In this document: piece after piece, positions 42,602 through 51,663 of the stretch
Numbering within the stretch: position 1 is the stretch's first letter
Layout of the letters: every line of letters starts with the position of its first letter
From: Hymenobacter aranciens
GTDB lineage: Bacteria > Bacteroidota > Bacteroidia > Cytophagales > Hymenobacteraceae
Direction: 5' to 3'
NCBI RefSeq assembly: GCF_030580865.1
Contig: NZ_JAUQSY010000001.1
Coordinates: 124,001 to 188,000, forward strand
DNA length: 64,000 nucleotides
Translations under genes and position numbers: made by a program
The notes under the pieces: generated by a model
What the model was told of the DNA's origin: nothing
The model's input: only the letters and a program-made list of their open reading frames with translations
Database searches by the model: none

Positions 42602-43915
42602 ATGTCCGTTCCTGCCCTCATTCGTCCGCTCATCCGGCCCTTCGCCGAGTTTTTCCGGCGCGAGGCGGCGGGCGGCATCGTGCTGCTGGCGAGTGCAGCG
42701 CTGGCCCTGCTGCTGGCCAACACCAGCTGGGGGCCGGCGCGCTACTTCCCGGCGGTGTGGAATGAGCACCTGCGCATTGCGCTGGGCAGCGTGGTGCTGG
42801 ACGAAAGCCTGCTGCATTGGATAAACGACGGGCTGATGACCGTGTTTTTCCTCATCGTGGGTCTGGAAATCAAGCGGGAGGTGCTGGAAGGCGAGCTGTC
42901 GAGCCTGCGGCAGGCGGCGCTGCCGGTGGCGGGGGCGCTGGGCGGCATGGTGCTGCCAGCGCTGCTCTATGCGCTGTTTAACCACGGCACGGCCACAGCC
43001 GACGGCTGGGGCATCCCGATGGCCACCGACATTGCCTTTGCGCTGGCGGTGCTGCAGCTGCTGGGGCCGCGGGTACCGCTGGGGCTCAAGGTATTTCTGA
43101 CGGCGCTGGCCATTGTCGATGATTTGGGGGCGGTGCTGGTTATTGCCGGGTTTTACACCCAGGAGCTGCATCTGGACTACCTCTACCTGGCGCTAGGTAC
43201 CTGGGCCGTGCTGTTGGCATTGAACTGGCTGGGAGCGCGCAGCCTGGTGCTGTACCTGCCGCTGGGACTAGTGCTGTGGTATTTCATGCTCGAATCGGGG
43301 ATTCATGCCACGCTGGCCGGGGTGCTGCTGGCGGTGGCTATTCCATCGCGCACGCCGCACAGCCGGCCGGCGCTGCTGGATTTGATTGATACACGCTTAC
43401 GGCTGCTGACGCACGAGGTGCACGGCGCCGATGCCGACCCGCGCACCATCAGCGAAGAGCTGGAGGAATTGTCGGCGGCCATCAGCTCGCCGGCGCAGAA
43501 GCTGGAGGAGCGGCTGCACTCGCTGGTGGCGTTTGGCATTGTGCCGCTGTTCGCCTTTGCTAATACCAGCCTGCAGCTCGATGGCGGCGTATTTCGGGAG
43601 TTGAACTCCCCGCTGGCGCTGGGCATAGCGGCGGGCCTGCTGCTGGGCAAGCCACTGGGCATCGTGGGTTTGAGCTGGGTGGTGGTGCGGCTGGGCTGGG
43701 CCACGCTGCCGCCGGGCGTGAGCTGGCGGCAGCTGTGGGGTGCGGGCGTGCTGGGCGGCATCGGGTTCACCATGTCGCTGTTTGTGACATTGCTGGCGCT
43801 GGGCGAGCACTCGGCGGGCGAGGCGGTGGCCAAACTGGCTATTCTGCTGACTTCGCTGCTGGCGGGCACGCTGGGGTACTGGCTGTTGCGGAGTAGCCCG
43901 GGTGATAACCAATAG
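42602..43915 (+). CDS. nhaA: Na+/H+ antiporter NhaA
   Basis: About 437 residues from the ATG at 42602. It has eleven to twelve membrane helices with the ion-binding Asp pair in ALAIVDDLGAVLVIAGF, plus GIHATLAGV and the conserved opening FFRREAAGGIVLLASAALAL. It exchanges sodium for protons at the inner membrane in pH and salt homeostasis. It is convergent with the protease gene, 18 bases away. Confidence 0.92.
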   Translation: MSVPALIRPLIRPFAEFFRREAAGGIVLLASAALALLLANTSWGPARYFPAVWNEHLRIALGSVVLDESLLHWINDGLMTVFFLIVGLEIKREVLEGELSSLRQAALPVAGALGGMVLPALLYALFNHGTATADGWGIPMATDIAFALAVLQLLGPRVPLGLKVFLTALAIVDDLGAVLVIAGFYTQELHLDYLYLALGTWAVLLALNWLGARSLVLYLPLGLVLWYFMLESGIHATLAGVLLAVAIPSRTPHSRPALLDLIDTRLRLLTHEVHGADADPRTISEELEELSAAISSPAQKLEERLHSLVAFGIVPLFAFANTSLQLDGGVFRELNSPLALGIAAGLLLGKPLGIVGLSWVVVRLGWATLPPGVSWRQLWGAGVLGGIGFTMSLFVTLLALGEHSAGEAVAKLAILLTSLLAGTLGYWLLRSSPGDNQ

Positions 43916-43933
43916 CTATTGGCGGGTAATAGC

Positions 43934-46900
43934 TTATTCGACCACCACCCGGCGCACGACCGGGGCCTGCCCGGCTACCTGCACCGTCAGCAGGTAGGTG
44001 CCCGCGGCCAGAGCCTGCGTATCCAGCTCACCGTGGCGACCCGCGAAGCTCTGCCGGGCCAGGCGTTGGCCCAGCATATTATGCAGCGTGAGGGTGGCGG
44101 CGGCCGCCGGGGCGGCCAGCGTGACGCGCAAGGCGGTGCCGGCACCTACCGGGTTGGGAGCGACGGTGAACGCAGGGCTTGCCGCCGGCGCCGTAGCCAG
44201 CGGCGCGCAGGTAGCCAGCAGTGCAAAGCTGCCCGTTTCGCTGCCATAGCCCGACACGAATACCAGATACGTTGCTCCTGCTACGGCATTGAAATTAACC
44301 GAGGCCGGCTGGCTGCAGCCGTTGGCCCGGGTATCGTCGTTGCCCACCACGCAGGTGTAAGGCCCGCCGCACGGCCCCTGGTACACAAACAGCTTGGAGT
44401 CGTAGGTGGTGACTGCATCACACATCGTGATGTTGACCGCGCCGCCCGCCGTGCGCAGGGCGTAGAATACACCGCCGCCGTCCACGCTCACATCGCAGAA
44501 GGCGGTTGGGTCGCCGGTGGCGGTGGAATTTTCGGTGTTGCCCGTCACGCGGACGCCGCAGGTCAGGGGCAGGGCATTCGCGCACAAGTCATTGGCCGGA
44601 GTGGGGTAGAGCGTGCGGAAGGCGACAGCAGTGGGGGCTGAAACCGCGCCGGCAGCGCAGGTGCTCGTCACGTACACCGTGTAGCTGGTGCCGGGCAGCA
44701 GGCCCGTGAGCAGGGCCGGGGAGGCCGTTAGGGTTTGGGTGGTGGTGGCGGGCACCGTGCGGACGGTGTAGCTTGTGGCTCCGGCTACGCCCACAAAGTT
44801 GACGGTCGCCGAAGTCGTCGTGCGGTCAGAAACGGTAACTTCGGAAGGAGTCAGGCACAGGGGCGGTGCCGTCGTCGTAAAGCTGGTTGTGGCGGCCACT
44901 GAGCTGCCGCTGCCGCAGCTGCTTTGCACCTGCACCGTGTAGGCCGTGCCGGGCGTCAGCCCGGTCAGGGTCACGGGTGCGGCGCTCACGGTCTGGCTGG
45001 TGCTGGCGGGCGTAGTAGTCACCACGTACTGGGTGGCTCCCGGGCTGGGCGTAAACTGTACGCGGGCGCTGGTGTTGGTAATGGTGTTCACCGTCAGGCC
45101 AGCCACCGGCGCACACGGAGCCGGGCTGCTGATAGTAAAGTCGTTGTCCGAAATGTCGAAAAAGTAGTTGTCGGCGGCTTCCACCATGATGCGAGCCTGG
45201 CTGGTGTTCACGGTGGGTATTGTTACAGCGGCTGTGCCGTTGTTGGGCACACTCAATGCCAGAATAGTAGGGTAGGTATAGCCGCCGTCGGTGCTGAGGC
45301 GGATGTTCACGCGGGCGCAGTTCACGCCGTTGGCAGTGGTGCCGGCCACCGCCCAGGTAACGGTGCGGGAGCTACCGCCGGTCCAGGTCAGGCTGGTGTT
45401 GGGGGCCGTGACGCGGAAGGGGCCGGCGGCGCTGGTCACGCGCAGCTTCAGCGAGTCGCTACTCGTGATGCCGCCAACGACCCCGGCCGGGCCCGCGTGC
45501 AGGTCGCGGGCCGTGCATTTAAAGGTCAGCTGGCGCGTCACCAGCGGCAGCTGCTCGGCTAAATCAAAAGTACCGGTTACGATGCGGCCGAGGGCGGGGA
45601 AGTAGCGCGTGGACGAAGTGCCGGGGGGCAGCGAGCGAAACAGCGGCCGGTTTACGTTGGCTACCTGGGGGTCAGTGAGGGCGGCGGGCGTGCCCAAGTC
45701 CTGCTCTTCCCAGCTGTAGGTCAGGGCGTCGTTCTCCAGGTCCAGGCCGCTGGCCGTTAGCTTGAAAGGCGTATTGATGGGCAGCGTCAGGCCGCCGGCC
45801 GGAATGCTGACCACGGGCGGCGTGTTACCGGTGGCTGCTACGGTTGCGCAACTGGTGCCGCCAATGAAATTACGCATCTGCTCGTAGTTGCCCACGTTGA
45901 AAAAGGCATCTGAAAAACTTTGTAAGTTGTCGCTGCCGCACAGGCCACTGTACGACATAAGACTGGTGCCGGACCCCGGCTCCCAGGCAGTCAGGGGGCT
46001 GTGGTTGCCGCCGCAGCTAGGCAGGTTGTTGCTGTTGAAAATGTGGCCCGCGCCAAACTGGTGCCCCATCTCGTGGCACACGTACTTCACGCTGAAAAAG
46101 TCGCCGATGGGGTCTGTCAGGCAGGTGGCACCATTTGCCTTGGCACCGGCCTGACACACCGAGCGCAAGTAGCCGAGCCCGCCCCCATTCCGGCCGCCAA
46201 ATACGTGCCCTGAGTCGTAGTTGGCCGAGCCAATGAGGTTGTCAGTAGTCGTCTGGTTTTCTGCCACCATGAGCACCGTGTTGCCGTCCGTGTAGGGGTC
46301 GGTGGCGGGATTGGTAAAAACCAGCCGGTCATTATTGGCCACTAGCATAAAGCGCACGGCCAGCTCCGTTTCAAATACGCCGCTGATGCGGTTGACGCTC
46401 GTCACGATGGCGGCCAGTCCCAGCGGCACCGTTCCGCCGTGAAACTGCGTGTATTCGCCGGTGGCCGCCACTGCCAGTCGGTATGTGCGCACCACGCCCC
46501 CGCTGCCGAGGGCGGCCGGGCCACCACCCCCAGCCGGCGCCGCAGCGGCTGGCGCCGAAGGCCCGGCTCCGGCCTTGACCCCGGTCAGGGGTTCGTGGCA
46601 AGCCACGCTGGGCCAGGCCTCGGGCCGTGCATCGCGGGCAAAAAAGCTGAGGTAGTGGCGGGTGTCGCCGCGTTGGGCGGGGTCGATATACACGGTGCCC
46701 GTAGCGGCCGACAGCACCTGGGCGTGCAGCCCGTGGGGCGTCAGGTCGAGGCGCAGGGTGGCCGTGGCGTCGTCGAGGCCCCGGCCAGCGTAGGTTTTGA
46801 TGTCGGGGTAGCGGGCGGCCAGGGCCGGGGCCATCACGGCGGTTTCGCGCAGGGCGAAGCGGGCGCTACGGCCGTCGGGCAGGGGCAGGCTGAGCACCAG

Positions 46901-47137
46901 CGGGGCGGTGCCCGGCTGGCTCTCCGGCGGGGCGGTGGCCAGCACCGCGCGGGCGTCGGCCAGGTCCAGGCTCAAGGGCCGGGCGTGGGTCAGGGCGGCT
47001 TGTAAGGGCGAGGCCGGAATCCGGGCATCCCGGAGCAGGGCTGCTGGGTGGTGCTGAGCCAGCGCCGGCGTCAGCGAAACCAGGGTTATGCCGGCGGCAA
47101 TCAGGAATTTTGCAGTGGCTAAGTAAGCGTTTTTCAA
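43934..47137 (-). CDS. secreted reprolysin-like metalloprotease with FN3 domains and T9SS sorting domain (copy 1)
   Basis: About 1067 residues from a TTG at 47137, chosen because it opens a signal peptide (KNAYLATAKFLIAAGITLVSLTPALA) and lies 26 bases after a TACCTTCG box. A propeptide precedes the catalytic domain with HEMGHQFGAGH near residue 353, a full HExxHxxGxxH zinc motif. Two FN3-like domains (TNTSARVQF..., TTTSATVNF...) follow, then a Cys-rich domain (NDLCANALPLTCG) and an 80-residue T9SS type A sorting domain (FTVAPNPV ... VRRVVVE). It is expected to be exported, passed through the T9SS and anchored or released. It is paralogous to the next gene. Confidence 0.88.
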   Translation of the reverse strand: MKNAYLATAKFLIAAGITLVSLTPALAQHHPAALLRDARIPASPLQAALTHARPLSLDLADARAVLATAPPESQPGTAPLVLSLPLPDGRSARFALRETAVMAPALAARYPDIKTYAGRGLDDATATLRLDLTPHGLHAQVLSAATGTVYIDPAQRGDTRHYLSFFARDARPEAWPSVACHEPLTGVKAGAGPSAPAAAAPAGGGGPAALGSGGVVRTYRLAVAATGEYTQFHGGTVPLGLAAIVTSVNRISGVFETELAVRFMLVANNDRLVFTNPATDPYTDGNTVLMVAENQTTTDNLIGSANYDSGHVFGGRNGGGLGYLRSVCQAGAKANGATCLTDPIGDFFSVKYVCHEMGHQFGAGHIFNSNNLPSCGGNHSPLTAWEPGSGTSLMSYSGLCGSDNLQSFSDAFFNVGNYEQMRNFIGGTSCATVAATGNTPPVVSIPAGGLTLPINTPFKLTASGLDLENDALTYSWEEQDLGTPAALTDPQVANVNRPLFRSLPPGTSSTRYFPALGRIVTGTFDLAEQLPLVTRQLTFKCTARDLHAGPAGVVGGITSSDSLKLRVTSAAGPFRVTAPNTSLTWTGGSSRTVTWAVAGTTANGVNCARVNIRLSTDGGYTYPTILALSVPNNGTAAVTIPTVNTSQARIMVEAADNYFFDISDNDFTISSPAPCAPVAGLTVNTITNTSARVQFTPSPGATQYVVTTTPASTSQTVSAAPVTLTGLTPGTAYTVQVQSSCGSGSSVAATTSFTTTAPPLCLTPSEVTVSDRTTTSATVNFVGVAGATSYTVRTVPATTTQTLTASPALLTGLLPGTSYTVYVTSTCAAGAVSAPTAVAFRTLYPTPANDLCANALPLTCGVRVTGNTENSTATGDPTAFCDVSVDGGGVFYALRTAGGAVNITMCDAVTTYDSKLFVYQGPCGGPYTCVVGNDDTRANGCSQPASVNFNAVAGATYLVFVSGYGSETGSFALLATCAPLATAPAASPAFTVAPNPVGAGTALRVTLAAPAAAATLTLHNMLGQRLARQSFAGRHGELDTQALAAGTYLLTVQVAGQAPVVRRVVVE

Positions 47138-47162
47138 GGCGTAAGAGGATTGGTGAGAAAGT

Positions 47163-47170
47163 CGAAGGTA
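47163..47170 (-). promoter_or_regulatory. -7 box for protease copy 1
   Basis: TACCTTCG on minus (47170-47163), 26 bases before the TTG start. It differs from TAnnTTTG by one base. Confidence 0.4.
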
Positions 47171-47298
47171 AGCAAAAATGGCGCCGGTTACTGGGGCGGC
47201 TATTCTCACGGGTTCCGGGGGGGGGCACTACCTCGGCCTTGAGGCCAAAACCGGAGCTGCGGCGGCTCCTGCTTTGGCAGTCAAAATAGTAAAAGCTG

Positions 47299-50200
47299 TT
47301 ATTTTACTACCACTCGGCGCACGGCGGGGGCTTGCCCGGCCACCTGCACCGTGAGCAGGTAGGTGCCGGCAGCCAAACCGGCGGTGCTTAGCTCCGCGCT
47401 GCTGCCGGCAAATAGCAGTTGCCGCAACTGCTGGCCCAGCACGTTGCCAAGCGTAGCGGTAGCTGCTGCCACCGGCACGGGCAGCGTCACCCGGAATGCC
47501 GTCCCGTCGCCCACCGGGTTAGGCCACACCTGGAAGGCCGGGCGGGCCGCCGCAGCCGTAGCCGAAGGAGCGGCGCAGGTAGCCAATAGCTCAAAATTGC
47601 CCGTCGAGCCATTGTAGCCCGACACAAACACCAGATACGTCACGCCGTTGGTGCTGGGGAAAGAAACGGTTGAGCTAACCCCGCAGCTGGGGTCATCATC
47701 GTTGCCATCCACGCAGGTATAGGGGCCGCCGCAGCTGCCCTGGTACACCAGGAGCTTGGAATCATAGTCGGTAGCGCCGCAGGTGCTGATGGTGAGTACC
47801 CCGCCATTGCCGACGATGGTGTAGAACACGCCGCCGCCGTCCACGCTGGTGCTGCAGAAGGTGGCGGGGTCGCCGGTGTCGGTAACGCTTTCCGTGGTGC
47901 CATTCACGCGCACGCCGCAGGTCAGCGGCAGGGCATTGGCACAAAGGTCGTTGACGGGCGGCGGAGCCACGGTGCGGAAGCTAAGGGTAGCGGCCGCCGA
48001 AGTGGCGCCGGCCGCGCAATTGCCCGTCACGCGCACCACGTAGGTGGTGCCGGGTTGCAGGCCCGTCAGATTCACCGGCCCGGCCGTTACGGTCTGGGTG
48101 GTTGAGGCGGGCACCGTCGTCACCACGTAGCTGCTGGCCGAGGCCGAGCCCACAAAATTCAGCGTGGCCGAGGTCTGGGTAAGGTTGCTCACGGCCAGCT
48201 CCGAAGGGCCGCTGCACAGCGGGGGTGCGGTGGTGGTGAAGGAACCCGTAGCCGCTACCGAGGTGCTGCCGCCGCCGCAGTCGGCCACGAGGCTGAGGGC
48301 GTAGCTGGTGCCGGGCTGCAGGCCCGTCAGGGCGATGGGCGAAGCCGTTACGGTCTGGGTAGTAGTGGCAGGGGTGGTGTTCAGCACGTAGCGGGTGGCG
48401 CCGGCAGCGGGCACGAAATTCACCGTGGCCCCCGTGTTGGTGATGTTACTCGTTAGCAGCATGACGGGCGGCGTGCACACGCTGGGGCTGCTGATGGTGA
48501 AGTTCTGGTCGGAGATGTCGAAGAAGTAGTTGTCGGCGGCTTCCACCAGCAGGCGGGCCGTGGTAGTATTCACGCTGGGCAAAGTGACGGTAGCCGTGCC
48601 GCTATTGGGTACGCTCAGGGCCAGCGCGGTGGGGTAGTTGTAGCCGCCGTCGGTGCTGAGGCGGATGTTCACGCGGGCGCAGTTCACGCCGTTGGCGGTG
48701 GTGCCGGCCACCGCCCAGGTAACGGTTTGGGTGCTGCCGCCGGGCCAGTTCAGGGCCGTGTTGGGGCTCGTCACCACAAAGGGGCCGGCGGCACTGGTCA
48801 CGCGCAGCTTCACCGAGTCGCTGCTCATCACGCCGCCGATGGAGCCGGCCGGGCCGCGGTGCTCGTCGCGGGCGGTGCATTTGAAGGTCAGCTGGCGCGT
48901 GACCATGGGCAGCCGCTCGCCCAGGGTGCGGGTGTTGTTCACCACGTCGGGCAGCTGCGGGAAGTAGCGCGTGGCCGAGCGCTGCGGCACGAAGGAGCGG
49001 AACAGCGGCACGTTGTCGCCCGCCACCTGGGTGGCCGTGGGCGAGCCCTGGGTGCCCAGGTCCAGCTCTTCCCAACTGTAGGTGAGCGAGTCGCCTTCGG
49101 CATCGACGCCGGTAGCCGTCAGCTTGAAAGGTGTGTTGATGGGTAGCACCAGGCCGCTGGCGGGGGCGCTTACCAGCGGCGGCGTGTTGGCGGTGGGCGT
49201 GGTCACGGCGCAGGTGGTGGTCACGATGAAAGCGCGCATCTCCTCGTAATTCCCCACGTGAAACTGGGCGTCGGAGTGCGGCGCGATGTCATTCGTCGCG
49301 CCGCAGATGCCGGCGTAGGCCATAATGCTGGTGCCCGAGCCGGGCTCCCAGGCGCGGTCGCCGCTGCGGTTGCCGGCGCAGGCGCCGTCGTCGCCGTTGA
49401 AGGGGTGGCTGCCGCTGAACTGGTGGCCCATCTCGTGGGCCACGTAGTCGATGTCGAACGAGTCGCCCACCGGCGAGCTGCTGCCGGTCACGCCGCTGGC
49501 TTTGTCGGGGCCGCACACCACGGCGTAGCCCGCCACCCCGCCGCCGCCGGTGCTGAATACGTGGCCGATATCATAATTAGCCGGCCCGATAATGGCGTCT
49601 ACGTTGGTCTGGTTTTCGCCCAGCATGTCGCCACCGTCGTTGTTGGTGTAGGGGTCGGTGTTGCCGTTGAGGTAAATGAGCTGGTCGTTGTTGGACACCA
49701 GCACCAGGCGCACGGCCAGCTCCTTTTCATACACGCCCACCACGCGGTTCACGCTGGTCACGATGGCCGCCTGCGTCAGCGCCACCGTGCCGCCGTGAAA
49801 GGCCGCATACTCGCCCGTGGCCGCTACCGCCAGCCGGTAGGTGCGCAGCAAGCTGCCGCTGCTGATGGCCAGCGGCCCGCCGCCGTGGCCCAGTTGCGTT
49901 TGCCGCTGTCGGGCCATCTTCGCCAAATCGGCCTTGTCGGGCCTGAAAGCGCAGATGACTTCCGGGCCGCCCGTCCGGCGCATATCGCGCTTAGAAAAGC
50001 TGAGGTAGTGCCGGGTATCGCCGCGCCGGGCGGGGTCGATGTAGATGGTGCCCGTGGTGGGCGAGAGGATTTGCGCGTGAAACCCGGCCGGGGTCACGTC
50101 CAGCCGCACCGTGGCCGTGGCATCGTCGAGACCGTAGCCGGCGTAGGTTTTTATCTCTGGAAACTTCGCCGCCAGGGCGGGCGCCATCACGGCGGTTGCG

Positions 50201-50499
50201 CGCAGGGCGAAGCGGGCGTTGCGGCCGTCGGGCAGGGGCAGGCTGAGCACCAAAGGGTCCGCGCTGGCCTGGCCCTCGGCCGGGGCGGTAGCCAGCGTGG
50301 CGCGGGCTGCGTTCAGGTCCAGCACCAGGGGCCGGGCGTGCGTGAGGGCGGCGGCCAGGGGCGAGTCGCCGGTCGCTTCGTCGCGGAGTAGTGCGGGAGC
50401 GGCTTGCGGCTGTTGGGCGATGACGTGACCCAGGCCCAGCAGACTAAAAGCCATGCCGCCGAGCAGGCGGCGGGCAGCAGAAGCGTAGGAGTGTGGCAA
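47299..50499 (-). CDS. secreted reprolysin-like metalloprotease with FN3 domains and T9SS sorting domain (copy 2)
   Basis: 1066 residues from a TTG start at 50499, 29 bases after a TACATTTG box. The architecture matches copy 1: signal peptide, propeptide, catalytic domain, two FN3-like domains, NDLCANALPLTCG domain and T9SS sorting domain (WPNPVGDGTAF ... VRRVVVK). Its zinc motif is HEMGHQFSGSH. The Gly of HExxHxxGxxH is Ser here while both outer His remain. Much of the middle (FN3 and pre-FN3 block) is near-identical to copy 1, indicating tandem duplication or gene conversion. Confidence 0.88.
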   Translation of the reverse strand: MPHSYASAARRLLGGMAFSLLGLGHVIAQQPQAAPALLRDEATGDSPLAAALTHARPLVLDLNAARATLATAPAEGQASADPLVLSLPLPDGRNARFALRATAVMAPALAAKFPEIKTYAGYGLDDATATVRLDVTPAGFHAQILSPTTGTIYIDPARRGDTRHYLSFSKRDMRRTGGPEVICAFRPDKADLAKMARQRQTQLGHGGGPLAISSGSLLRTYRLAVAATGEYAAFHGGTVALTQAAIVTSVNRVVGVYEKELAVRLVLVSNNDQLIYLNGNTDPYTNNDGGDMLGENQTNVDAIIGPANYDIGHVFSTGGGGVAGYAVVCGPDKASGVTGSSSPVGDSFDIDYVAHEMGHQFSGSHPFNGDDGACAGNRSGDRAWEPGSGTSIMAYAGICGATNDIAPHSDAQFHVGNYEEMRAFIVTTTCAVTTPTANTPPLVSAPASGLVLPINTPFKLTATGVDAEGDSLTYSWEELDLGTQGSPTATQVAGDNVPLFRSFVPQRSATRYFPQLPDVVNNTRTLGERLPMVTRQLTFKCTARDEHRGPAGSIGGVMSSDSVKLRVTSAAGPFVVTSPNTALNWPGGSTQTVTWAVAGTTANGVNCARVNIRLSTDGGYNYPTALALSVPNSGTATVTLPSVNTTTARLLVEAADNYFFDISDQNFTISSPSVCTPPVMLLTSNITNTGATVNFVPAAGATRYVLNTTPATTTQTVTASPIALTGLQPGTSYALSLVADCGGGSTSVAATGSFTTTAPPLCSGPSELAVSNLTQTSATLNFVGSASASSYVVTTVPASTTQTVTAGPVNLTGLQPGTTYVVRVTGNCAAGATSAAATLSFRTVAPPPVNDLCANALPLTCGVRVNGTTESVTDTGDPATFCSTSVDGGGVFYTIVGNGGVLTISTCGATDYDSKLLVYQGSCGGPYTCVDGNDDDPSCGVSSTVSFPSTNGVTYLVFVSGYNGSTGNFELLATCAAPSATAAAARPAFQVWPNPVGDGTAFRVTLPVPVAAATATLGNVLGQQLRQLLFAGSSAELSTAGLAAGTYLLTVQVAGQAPAVRRVVVK

Positions 50500-50528
50500 G
50501 AAATGAAGGGCTTAGCGGAGGTGGAAAC

Positions 50529-50536
50529 CAAATGTA
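50529..50536 (-). promoter_or_regulatory. -7 box for protease copy 2
   Basis: TACATTTG on minus (50536-50529), an exact TAnnTTTG match, 29 bases before the TTG start. Confidence 0.5.
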
Positions 50537-50570
50537 AGCACCCGCGGCCCTTTGCTTCATGAAGACGGTA

Positions 50571-51485
50571 CTAATTCACGCCCCGCACTTGCATTGGCAG
50601 CACGTACACCGCTTCCGAGGCCGTTATAAATAGCATTTTCCGGTCTTTGCCGCCAAAGCACACGTTGGCGGTCCACTTCTCGGGCACGTCAATCTGCTGG
50701 ATTTTCTGGCCCGCCGGGCTGTACACCGTCACGCCGTTGCCGGTGAGGTACACGTTGCCCTGCGCGTCAATGGTCATGCCATCGGAGCCCTGCCCCACGA
50801 ACAGCTGCCGCCCGCTCAGCTTGCCGTCGGCCTCAATCTGGTAGCGGTAGGTGCGGCCGGCCTCGATGTCGGCCACGTACAGTGTGCGCCCGTCGGGCGT
50901 GCCGATGATGCCGTTAGGCTGCCTGAGCTGGTCGTCCACCACCACGGGCTGGCTGGCACCCTGGGGCAGGTAATACACCTTCTGACCACCGATGGCGGGG
51001 TCGGGGGCGCTGCGCGTCCAGTACGGGCGCTGGTAATAAGGGTCAGTGAAGTAGATGGCGCCGGTTTGGGGCTGCACCCACAGGTCGTTGGGGCCATTAA
51101 ACTGGTGGCCGCCGAGGTCGCGCAGCAGCACGGTCACCTGCTTATCCGGCGCGATGGACCAGAGCTGGCCTTCGGCATCGGCGCAGGCCAAGAGGTTGCC
51201 CTGCTTGTCGAAATAGGTGCCGTTTGCACGGCCGGCCTTATCCAGAAACACGCTGAACTGGCCGCTGGTGTCGTACTTCCAGATTTTGTCGTTCGGCTGG
51301 TCGGTGAAGAAGACGTTGCCGGCCCGGTCCACGGCCGGGCCTTCGGTGAAGGCAAACTGCCGGGACACGAGCTGCGGGGTGGCGGGGTTGGCCACGAGGC
51401 GGGTGGCGGCCGGCGGGCGGGTGGTGCAGGCGGCCAGGGCCAGCAGAGGAAGCGCGTAGTAATTGCGGACGGCGAAGAAGGTCAT
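50571..51485 (-). CDS. SMP-30/gluconolactonase-like lipoprotein
   Basis: About 304 residues from the ATG at 51485, giving a lipoprotein signal (C20 in LLALAACTT). The mature protein is a six-bladed propeller of the SMP-30/LRE family: AFTEGPAVDRAGNVFFTD (metal Glu), FNGPNDLWVQPQTGAIYFTDP (Asn and Asp), ADIEAGRTYRY and GSDGMTIDAQGNVYLTG. It probably hydrolyses a sugar lactone or related ester in the envelope. The substrate is unknown. A TAGCTTTC box sits directly before the start codon. Confidence 0.88.
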   Translation of the reverse strand: MTFFAVRNYYALPLLALAACTTRPPAATRLVANPATPQLVSRQFAFTEGPAVDRAGNVFFTDQPNDKIWKYDTSGQFSVFLDKAGRANGTYFDKQGNLLACADAEGQLWSIAPDKQVTVLLRDLGGHQFNGPNDLWVQPQTGAIYFTDPYYQRPYWTRSAPDPAIGGQKVYYLPQGASQPVVVDDQLRQPNGIIGTPDGRTLYVADIEAGRTYRYQIEADGKLSGRQLFVGQGSDGMTIDAQGNVYLTGNGVTVYSPAGQKIQQIDVPEKWTANVCFGGKDRKMLFITASEAVYVLPMQVRGVN

Positions 51486-51490
51486 GGGGG

Positions 51491-51499
51491 CGAAAGCTA
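51491..51499 (-). promoter_or_regulatory. candidate -7 box 5 nt from the start codon
   Basis: TAGCTTTCG on minus, followed by five C's and the ATG at 51485. One base off the consensus; leaderless spacing as at 14064 and 4673. Confidence 0.4.
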
Positions 51500-51663
51500 G
51501 GGATTTTATTCGGCCATTGGCGGGCTGGGGGGCGCGGGGCCGGCGGTAAGCCCAGCCCGCATACGATAAATAGCGCTGCCGACAGCGCTTTATCAATTTC
51601 CGGCGAACGAAAAATCAGCCAAAATCCGTAGCTTGGGCCACATTTCACTGCTACTGGTTAGAT

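Noticed and set aside
47245..47277. Hairpin between the two protease genes as a terminator
   Set aside because: The stem has two mismatches and no T-run on the relevant minus strand, so termination cannot be claimed.
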